From Rufibacter sp. XAAS-G3-1 (GTDB taxonomy: Bacteria > Bacteroidota > Bacteroidia > Cytophagales > Hymenobacteraceae), in assembly GCF_013623775.1 (NCBI RefSeq), contig NZ_JABFAM010000010.1, forward strand, positions 1 to 64,000: 64,000 nt of DNA, in the 5' to 3' direction. Positions 15,336 through 23,817 of the stretch are shown in pieces. The notes under the pieces were generated by a model. It saw nothing but the letters and a program-made list of their open reading frames with translations. It was not told where the DNA came from and made no database searches. The position numbers and the translations under genes are program-made. How positions within the stretch are numbered: position 1 is the stretch's first letter; each line of letters opens with the position of its first letter.

Positions 15336-17771
15336 ATGAAAAAATTAGTACACCTTCTCATTTTCAGTTTTCTCTGTTGTACGGTTCAGGCCAGCTTCGC
15401 CCAAAATGCTGGTTTGCTGACCGGTATGATTAAAGACGAAAAAGGCGAAGCGCTTTCCTACGGTACCGTATCGTTGCTCAAGATGCCCGAGGCGTCGGTT
15501 GTAAACGGGGCCGGAGTGGAAGTGGACGGTACCTTCAAAATGCCCGCCCCGGCTCCCGGTTCCTATCTGCTGCGGATTAGTGCGCTGGGATTCGCCGCTC
15601 TGGACACCCCTCCTTTCACCGTGACGGCGGGCGGATTCAGCAAAGATTTCGGGACGATGGTTCTGAAATCTGACAGCAAAATACTGAAAGAAGTAACCGT
15701 AGAGGCCATGCGGCCCACCGTTGTGCACCACCCAGATAAGATGGTGGTGAGTGTGGAGGGAACGGCCATGGCAGCGGGCAGTACGGCGCTGGAAGTGCTT
15801 TCCAAGGCCCCCGGCGTGTGGGTAGACCAGGACGGGAACATTCAACTGAACGGCAAGGCCGGGGTGCGCATGATGATTGACGGCAAACTCACGTATCTCA
15901 CCGGCAAGCAACTACAGACCATGTTGCAGAGCATGCCCGCTGAAAACATCAAAGACCTGGAAATTATCAGCAATCCTTCTTCCAAATATGACGCTGAGGG
16001 CAATTCGGGCATCATCAACCTCAACCTGAAGCGCAACACCCAGGTAGGCATGAACGGCAGTGTGTACACCGGCTACCAGTTCAACGGACAACACGGGTTC
16101 AACACCGGCGCCAACGTGAACTACAAAACCAGCCGCTGGAGCTCCTTTGCCAACGTAGATGTTTCGCGGCGCGTGAACCTGCGCACCAACACCATGACCC
16201 GCGTGTTCAACAGCGAAAAAGGCGCCACCTATTTTGACCAAAGCGGAGATGAGTTGGGCGTCCGCCTAGTTCCCTCCCTGCGCGCCGGCACCGACTATGA
16301 CTTCAACGACCGCCACAGCATTGGCGCCACCGCCAACTACACCGCCTTGACCTGGGACAATGCCTATGACACCCATACCTACCTGCGCAACGGAGATCTG
16401 GCCGAAAACGAGTTCATCAGAGCCAATAACAAGGTGGATGGAGACTACTATAATATTACCCTCAATGGCCATTACGTTTTCAAGATAGACACGCTGGGTT
16501 CTTCACTCTCCGCAGATGTGGATTACGTGCAGATCAAAGACCAGGACAATTCCCGCTTTCTGAACACCTTTGCCTATCCTAATTCCACCAAACCTGCTCT
16601 GGTACAGAACCTGGGCAGTGACAACCCCACCAAATACCACATCTATTCGGCCAAGGCCGATTACACGAAGAAATTCCTGAACAAGAGCAAACTGGAGGCC
16701 GGGGTTAAGACCAGTTACGTGACCTCAGACAACCAGCTCAAGTTCTTCTTCCTGGAAGGCAGCAACCAAGTAAACGACCCCACCCGCAGCAACCATTTCA
16801 TCTACCAAGAGAACATTTACGCGGGTTACGTGAACTACACCATGAACCTGGGTACTACATGGAGCGTGCAAACCGGCCTTCGGGCCGAACATACCGTGTC
16901 GGAAGGTTACTCCAAAACGCTGGACCAGACCACGCCGCGCGAGTACCTCAACTTCTTCCCCAGCGTGTTCGTGCAGCAGAAAGTAAGTGACAATTATCAA
17001 CTTACCTACAACTACAGCCGCCGCATCAATCGGCCCAACTACGGTTCCCTGAACCCGTTCATTTTCTACCTTGACCCTTTGACCTGGGCACAGGGCAACC
17101 CGTACCTCCGGCCCCAATATTCCAACTCCTTTCAGGTAACCCAAACGTTCAAGAATACCTACATTCTGACTTTGGGCTACTCTAAAACCACGGATTTTAT
17201 TGCCGAGATCCCGGAGCAGAACACGGAGAACAACACCTCCGTCTTCGGCCCCCGGAACGTGGACGACTTTGATTCCTACTTCGGAACGCTGGTGGCTCCC
17301 GTGAAAATCTCCAACAAATGGGACATCAACAACAACCTGACGCTGGGCTACCAGGCTTACTCCATCTCTATTAGAGATAAGGTACAGGAGAACAAGCAGT
17401 TTTATTACATGCTCAACTCCAACCACACGGTGCAACTGCCCAGGAAATTTAAGATGGAATTGAACGCGGGCTATCAGGGGCCAAACGCCTACGGTCTTTA
17501 TAAAATAGAGCAGAACTGGTGGCTGGATGCCGCCGTGAAACGCTCCTTCCTGAACGACCAACTGGAGGCCTCCCTCGCGGTGACTGACATCTTCAGAACC
17601 CGCAAAGTGGTGGGAGCCGCTAACATAGACGGCAACATCAACGCCTTTGACCAGTATTTCGGAGCGCAAAGTGTCAGACTTAACCTGCGCTATAGATTCA
17701 ACAAAGGCCAAAAGTTTGAGATGCAACGCCGCAACACCACACTGGAAGAATCTAACCGCGCCGGGGGCTGA
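15336..17771 (+). CDS. Outer-membrane beta-barrel protein (CarboxypepD_reg + OMP_b-brl_3), paralogue 1
   Basis: An 811-aa TonB-receptor-like outer-membrane protein. Signal peptide residues 1-22 (MKKLVHLLIFSFLCCTVQASFA) precede a carboxypeptidase-regulatory-like Ig domain (about 26-105, TGMIKDEKGEALSYGTVSLLK), a plug-like region (about 120-225, with VLSKAPGVWVDQDGNIQLNG) and a long barrel (about 230-805). No clear TonB box is visible and the C-terminus is not the classical Phe-ended one. I start at ATG 15336 because it begins the signal peptide; the frame extends to 15255. It is tandem with a close paralogue at 18572. Substrate unknown. Confidence 0.88.
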   Translation: MKKLVHLLIFSFLCCTVQASFAQNAGLLTGMIKDEKGEALSYGTVSLLKMPEASVVNGAGVEVDGTFKMPAPAPGSYLLRISALGFAALDTPPFTVTAGGFSKDFGTMVLKSDSKILKEVTVEAMRPTVVHHPDKMVVSVEGTAMAAGSTALEVLSKAPGVWVDQDGNIQLNGKAGVRMMIDGKLTYLTGKQLQTMLQSMPAENIKDLEIISNPSSKYDAEGNSGIINLNLKRNTQVGMNGSVYTGYQFNGQHGFNTGANVNYKTSRWSSFANVDVSRRVNLRTNTMTRVFNSEKGATYFDQSGDELGVRLVPSLRAGTDYDFNDRHSIGATANYTALTWDNAYDTHTYLRNGDLAENEFIRANNKVDGDYYNITLNGHYVFKIDTLGSSLSADVDYVQIKDQDNSRFLNTFAYPNSTKPALVQNLGSDNPTKYHIYSAKADYTKKFLNKSKLEAGVKTSYVTSDNQLKFFFLEGSNQVNDPTRSNHFIYQENIYAGYVNYTMNLGTTWSVQTGLRAEHTVSEGYSKTLDQTTPREYLNFFPSVFVQQKVSDNYQLTYNYSRRINRPNYGSLNPFIFYLDPLTWAQGNPYLRPQYSNSFQVTQTFKNTYILTLGYSKTTDFIAEIPEQNTENNTSVFGPRNVDDFDSYFGTLVAPVKISNKWDINNNLTLGYQAYSISIRDKVQENKQFYYMLNSNHTVQLPRKFKMELNAGYQGPNAYGLYKIEQNWWLDAAVKRSFLNDQLEASLAVTDIFRTRKVVGAANIDGNINAFDQYFGAQSVRLNLRYRFNKGQKFEMQRRNTTLEESNRAGG

Positions 17772-18281
17772 GGAAGTCAACTTTAGTTTCGGGGCTGTTT
17801 TTAAGATAACGGCCCTAAAACAGCTTGCTACTCCTTTCCTTGTATTCTGCTGTTAGTACTAACCTGAACCAGGCAATTGAAAGGGGTTTAAGGACAACAG
17901 AAAATTTCAGGAAACCTAGCTGCGCCTTTTCAATGCAGATTCTCCCCTTGAGGGGAGTTAGAGGGGTGTTTACACCTGCCGATCCGCAGCTTGTTGGCTC
18001 TGCTTTGTTTCTCTTATGCAAAGACACGGATGTAATAGGTTCTGGAATGCGTGTTCTTCTGTGTAAACACCCCTCTTTATCTCCCCTCAAGGAGAGAATC
18101 TACTCACTGAAGTGCTGTTACATGGAACGTAGAAGAATTTAGATAATCCCCGAGCCCATGTTAATACCACCTCAATTCTGCTCCACCCCTTCTTCCATCG
18201 GGTTCACTCCTTGTTTATACGGCTTCGGAGAATTTTTTAAATATTCTTTAACAGTACCTTGTGTTACATAGTACCTTATAC
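17772..18281. other. Intergenic region with element G1
   Basis: It holds a degenerate family-A palindrome (17786-17822) and a 163-bp inverted-repeat element (17938-18100). No gene is visible before the small ORF at 18332. Confidence 0.6.
17938..18100. mobile_element. Inverted-repeat element G1
   Basis: Arms of about 38-40 bp (17938-17975 and 18061-18100) start GATTCTCCCCTTGAGGGGAG and end GAGGGGTGTTTACAC, with an 85-bp interior. Each arm also contains its own short CTCCCCT/AGGGGAG hairpin. Repeats of this CTCCCCTTGAGGGGAG type are common in Bacteroidota intergenic DNA. Confidence 0.7.
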
Positions 18282-18289
18282 TATATTTG
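18259..18289 (+). promoter_or_regulatory. Promoter of the 51-codon ORF
   Basis: TTG (18259-18261) and TATATTTG (18282-18289) separated by 20 bases form a full-match Bacteroidota promoter, 42 bases upstream of the small ORF. Confidence 0.7.
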
Positions 18290-18331
18290 TTCCATTCTTA
18301 GAGATTCCTCAACCACAAACAACATACAGCC

Positions 18332-18487
18332 ATGGAAAACCAAGCCCTGCTTCAGCTCTTACTTCAGGTGATGCTCTTTTTAGGTTCCTTCACGGGCATC
18401 GTGTTTGGCTATGTGTACCTGACTTCCGGCCATGGTGCCTCCCGGGTGAAAAAAGCCGTCGGTACCCCAGAGACGTTCTGGTTGTAG
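18332..18487 (+). CDS. Small single-pass membrane protein, 51 aa, unknown
   Basis: ATG at 18332, TAG at 18485-18487. The product has a hydrophobic stretch LLQLLLQVMLFLGSFTGIVFGYVYL (residues 6-30, given in two overlapping halves of one helix), then a short basic tail with SRVKKAVG. A consensus -7 box (TATATTTG) sits 42 bases upstream. It lies between two paralogous beta-barrel genes, 84 bases ahead of the second one. I do not recognise the family. It may be a small membrane regulator or partner of the barrel, or a leader peptide; either is inference. Confidence 0.6.
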   Translation: MENQALLQLLLQVMLFLGSFTGIVFGYVYLTSGHGASRVKKAVGTPETFWL

Positions 18488-18571
18488 GCCACTGGGCTTT
18501 TTTTTTCTGCATGTACCTTGCATAACACAGTACTATACACATTCAAAATCCACACATAAATACCTACTATT

Positions 18572-21016
18572 ATGAAAAAGCTGTACAACTTCCTCCTCTT
18601 AATGGCCGCCCTGGCGTTCTTAACCCAGGCGGCCCTGGGCCAATCTACAGGTTCCCTCACCGGCTTGGTGGTAGATGAAAAAGGCGAGCCGCTTCCTTAC
18701 GGCACCGTGTCCCTGCTGAAAGCCGCCGATGCCTCCTTAGTGACTGGTACCGCCATTGAGCTGAACGGCACGTTCAAACTGAAAACCCCCGCTCCCGGCA
18801 AGTACCTGCTCCGCATCAGCGCCCTGGGTTTCGCCACCCAAGACTTGCCCGCGGTAGAGGTAACCGCCGCCGGTTTCTCGCGTGATTTCGGGAAAATAGC
18901 CCTGAAACAGGATGCTAAGGTGCTGAAGGAAGTGACCGTGCAGAACCTGCGGCCCAGCGTGGATGTGCAAGCCGATAAAATGGTGGTGAGTGTGGAGGGA
19001 ACGGCCATGGCGGCAGGCAATACCGCCTATGATGTGCTGGCGAAATCGCCGGGCGTGTGGGTAGACCAGGACGGCAACATCCAGCTCAACGGCAAACAAG
19101 GCGTGAAGGTAATGATTGACGGCAAACTGACCTACCTAGACGGAAAACAGCTCCAGACCATGCTCCAAGGCATGCCCGCCGACAACCTGAAGAACCTGGA
19201 AATCATCGCCAACCCTTCTGCTAAGTTTGACGCCGAAGGCTCAGCGGGCATCCTCAACCTGAACCTGAAGAAAAACACCTTAAATGGCCTGAACGGCAGC
19301 GTGTACGCAGGGTACTTGAACAACACCAAAAGCGGCGGCAACGGCGGCCTAAACCTGAACCTGAAACAAGGCAAGTGGAGTTCTTTCGCTTCTCTGGATG
19401 CGGCCCAACGCCCCAGAAAAAGAACGTTCACCATGGACCGCACGTTCTTCAGCGCCGAGGGTGAAAACGCCCTCCTGAACCAGAGCGGCAAAGAAGAAGG
19501 CCAGACCTTCGCCCCTTCCGCCCGCTTCGGGACGGATTACGATTTCAACAAAAACCACAGCGTGGGCGTCTCGGTGAATGTCGCGTACTCCAGATACAAA
19601 GCTGGGGTGAACACCAACTCCACCTTGCTGGATCCCAAGGAAAACGGCGCTATCCTGAACCAAACCGCTACTCATGACAACCGCAAATTCGGCAGTGCCA
19701 CGTTCAACGTGCACTACGTGGGAAAACTGGACACCATCGGCTCTACCCTTTCCGCTGACGTGGACGTAGCCCGCATTAAAGACCACGGCGTAAGCGATTT
19801 CCTGAACTTCAGAACTCGGGTTGCTACTAGGGCCGGGGAGGAAGAGTACTTTGAGACCGATAACCCCACCGCTTACCAGATTTACTCCGTGAAGGTTGAT
19901 TACGTCCGGCCGTTTCCTTCCATCAAAGGCAAGCTGGAACTGGGTGCGAAAGCCAGCTACGTGGAGTCCGACAACCAGAATGACTTCTTCACCCTGGAAG
20001 GGTCTACCCGGGTGCCAGACCAGAACCGCCGCGGCGACCATTTCATTTATGACGAGAACATCTACGCCGCTTACTCCAACTTCAGCGCCAGCCTGAGTCC
20101 GAAATTCACCTTGCAGGCCGGGCTTCGGGCCGAGTACACCAATTCTGAGGGCAACTCTATCCCCGAACAGAAAGTGACACCCCGCTCCTACCTGGATTTG
20201 TTTCCCAGCGTGTTTGTGCAGCAGAAAATCTCTGAGAACTACCAGATTGGCTACAACTACAGCCGCCGCATCTTCCGGCCGCGCTACAGCAACCTGAACC
20301 CGTTCCGGTTCTACATAGACGCCAACACCTACGCCCAAGGCAACCCGTACCTGAAACCCGAGTATACCAACTCCTTCCAGGTGACCCAGACATTCCGGAA
20401 AAACTACAACCTCATCCTCGGCTACGCCCACACCAAAGACGATATCTCTGAAGTGCCGGCCTTCTACCCCGAAACCAATACCATGGTGTTCCAGCAGCGC
20501 AACGTGGAAAGCGAAACCGCCAACATCACGCTGGTAGCCCCCGTGACCGTCACCTCCAAGTGGAACATGAACAACAACGTGACCGTGGCCTACCAGAATT
20601 TCACCACCTTGGTAGACGAGATAGCCATCCAGAACGCCCAGACCATGTTTACCGCGCAAACCAACCACAACATATTGCTTCCCAACAACTTTAAAATGGA
20701 AGTGAACGGCAATTACCGCGGCAAAGGCGTGTTCAACGTCTACAAAACCGAACCGGCAGGCTGGGTGGACGTGGCCGTGAAACGCTCCTTCCTGAAAGAC
20801 CAACTAGACGTGAGCGTGGCACTCACCGATATTTTCAGAACCCAGAAAATGGTGGGCACCTCTGAGGTGAACGGCAACATCAACGCCATCAACATGTACC
20901 AGTTTGGCCAGGGCATGCGCCTGAACCTGCGCTACCGTTTCAACAAAGGCGAGAAATTTGAGATGAAGAAACGCGCCACCAACCTGGATGAGGTGAACCG
21001 CGCCGGCGGAAATTAA
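18572..21016 (+). CDS. Outer-membrane beta-barrel protein (CarboxypepD_reg + OMP_b-brl_3), paralogue 2
   Basis: An 814-aa protein with the same domain order as the gene at 15336: signal peptide 1-24 (ending QAALGQ), regulatory-like Ig domain (about 25-105), plug-like region with VLAKSPGVWVDQDGNIQLNG, and a barrel to the end. By eye the two agree over their whole length (shared EVTV..LRP, KMVVSVEGTAMAAG, YNYSRRI, LKRSFL-type blocks), most strongly in the plug. A tandem duplication followed by divergence is likely, with the loops differing most. The substrate is unknown. Confidence 0.88.
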   Translation: MKKLYNFLLLMAALAFLTQAALGQSTGSLTGLVVDEKGEPLPYGTVSLLKAADASLVTGTAIELNGTFKLKTPAPGKYLLRISALGFATQDLPAVEVTAAGFSRDFGKIALKQDAKVLKEVTVQNLRPSVDVQADKMVVSVEGTAMAAGNTAYDVLAKSPGVWVDQDGNIQLNGKQGVKVMIDGKLTYLDGKQLQTMLQGMPADNLKNLEIIANPSAKFDAEGSAGILNLNLKKNTLNGLNGSVYAGYLNNTKSGGNGGLNLNLKQGKWSSFASLDAAQRPRKRTFTMDRTFFSAEGENALLNQSGKEEGQTFAPSARFGTDYDFNKNHSVGVSVNVAYSRYKAGVNTNSTLLDPKENGAILNQTATHDNRKFGSATFNVHYVGKLDTIGSTLSADVDVARIKDHGVSDFLNFRTRVATRAGEEEYFETDNPTAYQIYSVKVDYVRPFPSIKGKLELGAKASYVESDNQNDFFTLEGSTRVPDQNRRGDHFIYDENIYAAYSNFSASLSPKFTLQAGLRAEYTNSEGNSIPEQKVTPRSYLDLFPSVFVQQKISENYQIGYNYSRRIFRPRYSNLNPFRFYIDANTYAQGNPYLKPEYTNSFQVTQTFRKNYNLILGYAHTKDDISEVPAFYPETNTMVFQQRNVESETANITLVAPVTVTSKWNMNNNVTVAYQNFTTLVDEIAIQNAQTMFTAQTNHNILLPNNFKMEVNGNYRGKGVFNVYKTEPAGWVDVAVKRSFLKDQLDVSVALTDIFRTQKMVGTSEVNGNINAINMYQFGQGMRLNLRYRFNKGEKFEMKKRATNLDEVNRAGGN

Positions 21017-21140
21017 CCTTCCTCCCCACCAGGGTTCTCCCCCTTCTGATTTATTTTCTTAAATTAGAGCCCAAACTACAGATCAGGGGCCGCGAAACGA
21101 TGGTCGCGGCTCCTGATTTCATTTTCACCATCCTTATTTA

Positions 21141-21794
21141 TTGACTGTGAGCATCACTAGAAAGCTTCTCTTATTGGCTGTGTTATCAGCTTCCTTCTCG
21201 GCCTGTAAAAACGACCAGGCTCCCAAACAAGCCACCACGGCTACCACGCAAACCGCTCCGGCCACCGAAACCACGGAGGCTGATGACACCGAAGCCGCTC
21301 CGGCTGCCGCTGTTGCGCCCGAGATTGTCTTCGTGAACTCAGACACCCTCCTGAACAGATACCAGTACTTCAAAGACGTGAAAGCCCGCCTGGAAGCCAA
21401 AGGCAAGCGCATGGAAAATGACCTGAGAGGCAAAGCCACCAGTTTCCAGAAAGAAGTGGAGCAATACCGCCAAACCGGGGCCAACATGACCCAGGAACAA
21501 CGTGCCGCCACCGAGCAGCGCCTGGCCCAGAAAGAACAGCAATTGGCCGGTCAGCAGCAGACCCTGGGCAACCAGCTAGCCAAAGACGAGAACGATGAGA
21601 TGAAAAAGATCTACGAAAAGGTAGAAGCGCATCTTAAAAAAGTAAGCCAGGAGAAAGGCTATAAAATGGTCTTGACCTACACCCGTGGTAACAGCGCCAT
21701 CCTCTACGGAGACCAAACGCTGGACATCACCAATGACGCCGTAAAAGGCCTGAACGAAGAATACAAAGCAAGCAAAGCTTCCACCAAGAAGTAA
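21141..21794 (+). CDS. OmpH/Skp-family periplasmic chaperone-like lipoprotein
   Basis: A 217-aa protein with a lipoprotein signal (lipobox SFSAC, Cys22), an Ala/Thr/Glu-rich linker (about 24-55) and an OmpH (Skp) domain from about 60 to the end: FVNSDTLLNRYQYFKD, then a long coiled coil (about 75-165) rich in Gln and Glu, then KGYKMVLTYTRGNSAILYGDQTLDITND. Skp-like proteins escort outer-membrane proteins across the periplasm; lipid anchoring is a variation seen in Bacteroidota. Possible starts are TTG 21141 or GTG 21147. Its position behind two beta-barrel genes fits that role but is not proof. A terminator follows. Confidence 0.85.
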   Translation: MTVSITRKLLLLAVLSASFSACKNDQAPKQATTATTQTAPATETTEADDTEAAPAAAVAPEIVFVNSDTLLNRYQYFKDVKARLEAKGKRMENDLRGKATSFQKEVEQYRQTGANMTQEQRAATEQRLAQKEQQLAGQQQTLGNQLAKDENDEMKKIYEKVEAHLKKVSQEKGYKMVLTYTRGNSAILYGDQTLDITNDAVKGLNEEYKASKASTKK

Positions 21795-21810
21795 CGCACC
21801 TCGCCTGCAT

Positions 21811-21842
21811 AAAAAAAGCCTGACGTTTGTCAGGCTTTTTTT
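21811..21842 (+). terminator. Terminator after the OmpH-like gene
   Basis: AAAAAAGCCTGAC / GTCAGGCTTTTTT with a 4-base loop; a classic intrinsic terminator. Confidence 0.9.
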
Positions 21843-21977
21843 ATGCTCTTTTAGGGAAAACAATTGATTTTCTTCGTTCGCCTTTGGTGGGTGTGGGCTT
21901 CGGTCTCTGGCCGTTTCTTTCCTATACAAAGCGGCGGAACACAGCAGGTATTACACACTCGCCAGAGACGATTCATC

Positions 21978-22211
21978 ACCTGCAAGCTTCTGCTACTTTC
22001 CCCGGTTCCAGTCTTCCCCGAGCGCGCCTCGCTTTTGGCCATAGATAAACTTCAGCTAAGAGAGACATACCTCTCAGGCCGAAAGGGCAGTGCGAGAGGG
22101 GAAGACTGGAACCGGGGCCGTGAGCGCTTCCCAGCAAAGATGGAACAATACAGCACTTGCACCCACGCAAAAAGCGGACATGCCAGGGGAACAGCGCAAT
22201 ACGCGCATTCA
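21978..22211 (+). repeat. Structured repeat, family R, copy 1
   Basis: A 20-bp perfect outer stem pairs 22000-22019 with 22098-22117 (CCCCGGTTCC... with ...GGAACCGGGG). Inside are CTCGC/GCGAG pairing, a CC-GAAA-GG tetraloop-like hairpin and a variable loop with CTAAGAG. Downstream are GCCGTGAGCGCTT and one CACCCACGCAA module. The blocks GAGCGCGCCTCGC and GGCCGAAAGGGCAGTGCGAG are identical in the copies at 40481 and 61948. Confidence 0.75.
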
Positions 22212-22312
22212 GTAACTGTAAAGAAATGAAGAGGCTTTCTCCTCACGGAAATTGGAAACTGGAGCCATGTTTCTCGGTGAGTGAATTAACCCTGCTATTT
22301 TTATAAAACACT

Positions 22313-23638
22313 TCAAAAAAGCCTTCTCTTCACCTCAGACAATTTAGTGCCTGACTCGCGGGCATAGAACGGATGCTTGCTCTCCGTCACCAACTGCGCC
22401 CCATAAATACCGCTGTGCCCGGAAAACACATAAGCTACCGCGCAAGCCAAACCCGCATACAGACCACATTCGGCCCCGAATAATTCAATGGCCATGAGCG
22501 TGCAGGCCAGCGGCGTGTTGGAGGCTCCGGCAAACACCGCCACAAATCCTATGGCAGCCAGTAGCTCCAGGGGCAAAGGCAATCCGGTAAAAAGCGCGTT
22601 TCCCAAGGTAGCTCCCATGTAAAACAACGGCGTGACCTCTCCCCCTTTGAAGCCACTCCCCAAGGTCAATGCCGTAAACGCCAGCTTTACCAGAAAATCA
22701 TACGGTGGCAGCGGTGAGGTAAAGGATTCTACAATGGTAGGAATGCCCAAGCCAATGTGTTTGGTGGTACCCAATGCCCAGACAAGCAGTGCCAGAACCG
22801 CTCCCCCCACCACCGGTCTGAAGGGCGGATACGAGATAAACTTTTTGAACGTGGTGCCCACCGCATGGGAAGTCCAGGAGAAAAGCCTGGCCGCCAACCC
22901 AAAGCAAATACCCGCCAATAAAGTTGCCCCCAAGGTCAGACCCGAAATGGCCGGAACTTCCACTTGTGGGTAGGCCGTGTGCCCAATCCCCCAGGCGGTG
23001 GTCACGTAATCTGCCACTACGGCCGCCAGAAAGGAAGGAAGCAATGCCTGGTACCGTACCTGCCCCAACAGGAAAACCTCCAGCCCAAAAATGGCTCCGG
23101 CTAAAGGTGTCCCAAACACCGAGGCAAAACCAGCGCTTACGCCACAGATCAAAATCAGTTTCCGGTCACGGGGAGGCAACTTGAAAAGGCGGGTTAATTG
23201 GTCAGCCAGAGTCCCCCCCATTTGCGCCGCCGTTCCCTCACGGCCGGAGGAGCCGCCCACCAGGTGGGTCAGAACGGTGGTCACAAACACCAGCGGTGCC
23301 ATGATAAGGGGAAGCCGTTTAGAAGCAGGTTCTTGGATAGAATGTAGCAGCAGGTTGGTTCCGGCTTCGGCTTCCTGCCCCCAGGTATAGTACAGCCAGC
23401 CAATCAGGAAACCGCCCACGGGTAAAAGGGCGATGAGCCACAAATGGCTTTCGCGGTAAGCGGTTACCACGTCCAGCAGTTTCAGAAACAGAGCCGAAGT
23501 GCTTCCCGCCATAATTCCTACCAGCAGGGCAAGGCCTACCCACCGCAGCAGATACAATAGGTTCAGGTAAAATTCCTGCGGAAAAGTGCTCTGGGAAAGA
23601 GTTGACTTGGAGAGGAATCTCTTTTTGAAAAAGGTCAT
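22313..23638 (-). CDS. CLC-F type fluoride/proton antiporter (voltage-gated chloride channel family)
   Basis: A 441-aa polytopic inner-membrane CLC protein. The gating motif is GREGT (residues 132-136, E134) rather than the GREGP of chloride CLCs, and the position of the internal proton glutamate of the E. coli exchanger appears to be Val188 (FGLEVF 184-189); both features are typical of the fluoride-exporting CLC-F branch. The GxGxxGGxxxP motif is present as GSGFKGGEVTP. A fluoride riboswitch lies in the 5' leader (23690-23755), which strongly supports fluoride detoxification. It is a single-gene unit. The remaining doubt is whether chloride is also carried. Confidence 0.88.
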   Translation of the reverse strand: MTFFKKRFLSKSTLSQSTFPQEFYLNLLYLLRWVGLALLVGIMAGSTSALFLKLLDVVTAYRESHLWLIALLPVGGFLIGWLYYTWGQEAEAGTNLLLHSIQEPASKRLPLIMAPLVFVTTVLTHLVGGSSGREGTAAQMGGTLADQLTRLFKLPPRDRKLILICGVSAGFASVFGTPLAGAIFGLEVFLLGQVRYQALLPSFLAAVVADYVTTAWGIGHTAYPQVEVPAISGLTLGATLLAGICFGLAARLFSWTSHAVGTTFKKFISYPPFRPVVGGAVLALLVWALGTTKHIGLGIPTIVESFTSPLPPYDFLVKLAFTALTLGSGFKGGEVTPLFYMGATLGNALFTGLPLPLELLAAIGFVAVFAGASNTPLACTLMAIELFGAECGLYAGLACAVAYVFSGHSGIYGAQLVTESKHPFYARESGTKLSEVKRRLF

Positions 23639-23689
23639 ACTACTTCTGTTGATACGTCATCAAAGGCACAGCCGGTTCATCCCGACTAC

Positions 23690-23755
23690 GCAGAAGCAGG
23701 AGTCATCAGCCTTCACAGAAGGCGACTTTATACTGGTGGTACCCCATCACCTTCA
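23690..23755 (-). promoter_or_regulatory. Fluoride riboswitch (crcB motif)
   Basis: Read on the minus strand: hairpin GGTG-ATGGGGTAC-CACC, an ATAAA-containing linker, hairpin GCCTTC-TGT-GAAGGC, then TGATGACTCCTGC. The first loop GGGGT can pair with ACTCC, giving the pseudoknotted fold of the crcB aptamer, and the TGATGACTCCT block is its best-conserved part. It starts a few bases after a TACATTTG -7 box and ends about 50 bases before the CLC-F start codon. No T-run follows, so control is probably at translation initiation. Confidence 0.87.
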
Positions 23756-23760
23756 CAAAG

Positions 23761-23768
23761 CAAATGTA
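23761..23768 (-). promoter_or_regulatory. -7 box of the CLC-F transcript
   Basis: TACATTTG on the minus strand, a full match to TAnnTTTG, placed so that transcription would begin just ahead of the fluoride aptamer. Confidence 0.7.
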
Positions 23769-23817
23769 TCAGAATGAACCCTGTAGGGCATACGCTTCTT
23801 TCTTCCGCTATACCATG

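Noticed and set aside
16725-17780. 351-codon open frame antisense to the first beta-barrel gene
   Set aside because: Same reason: a shadow of the real gene, with no motif or promoter.
19349-20803. 484-codon open frame antisense to the second beta-barrel gene
   Set aside because: It is the complement of a well-supported coding frame, has unnaturally Val/Gly/His-rich composition and no recognisable domain; it results from the GC-rich third positions of the real gene.
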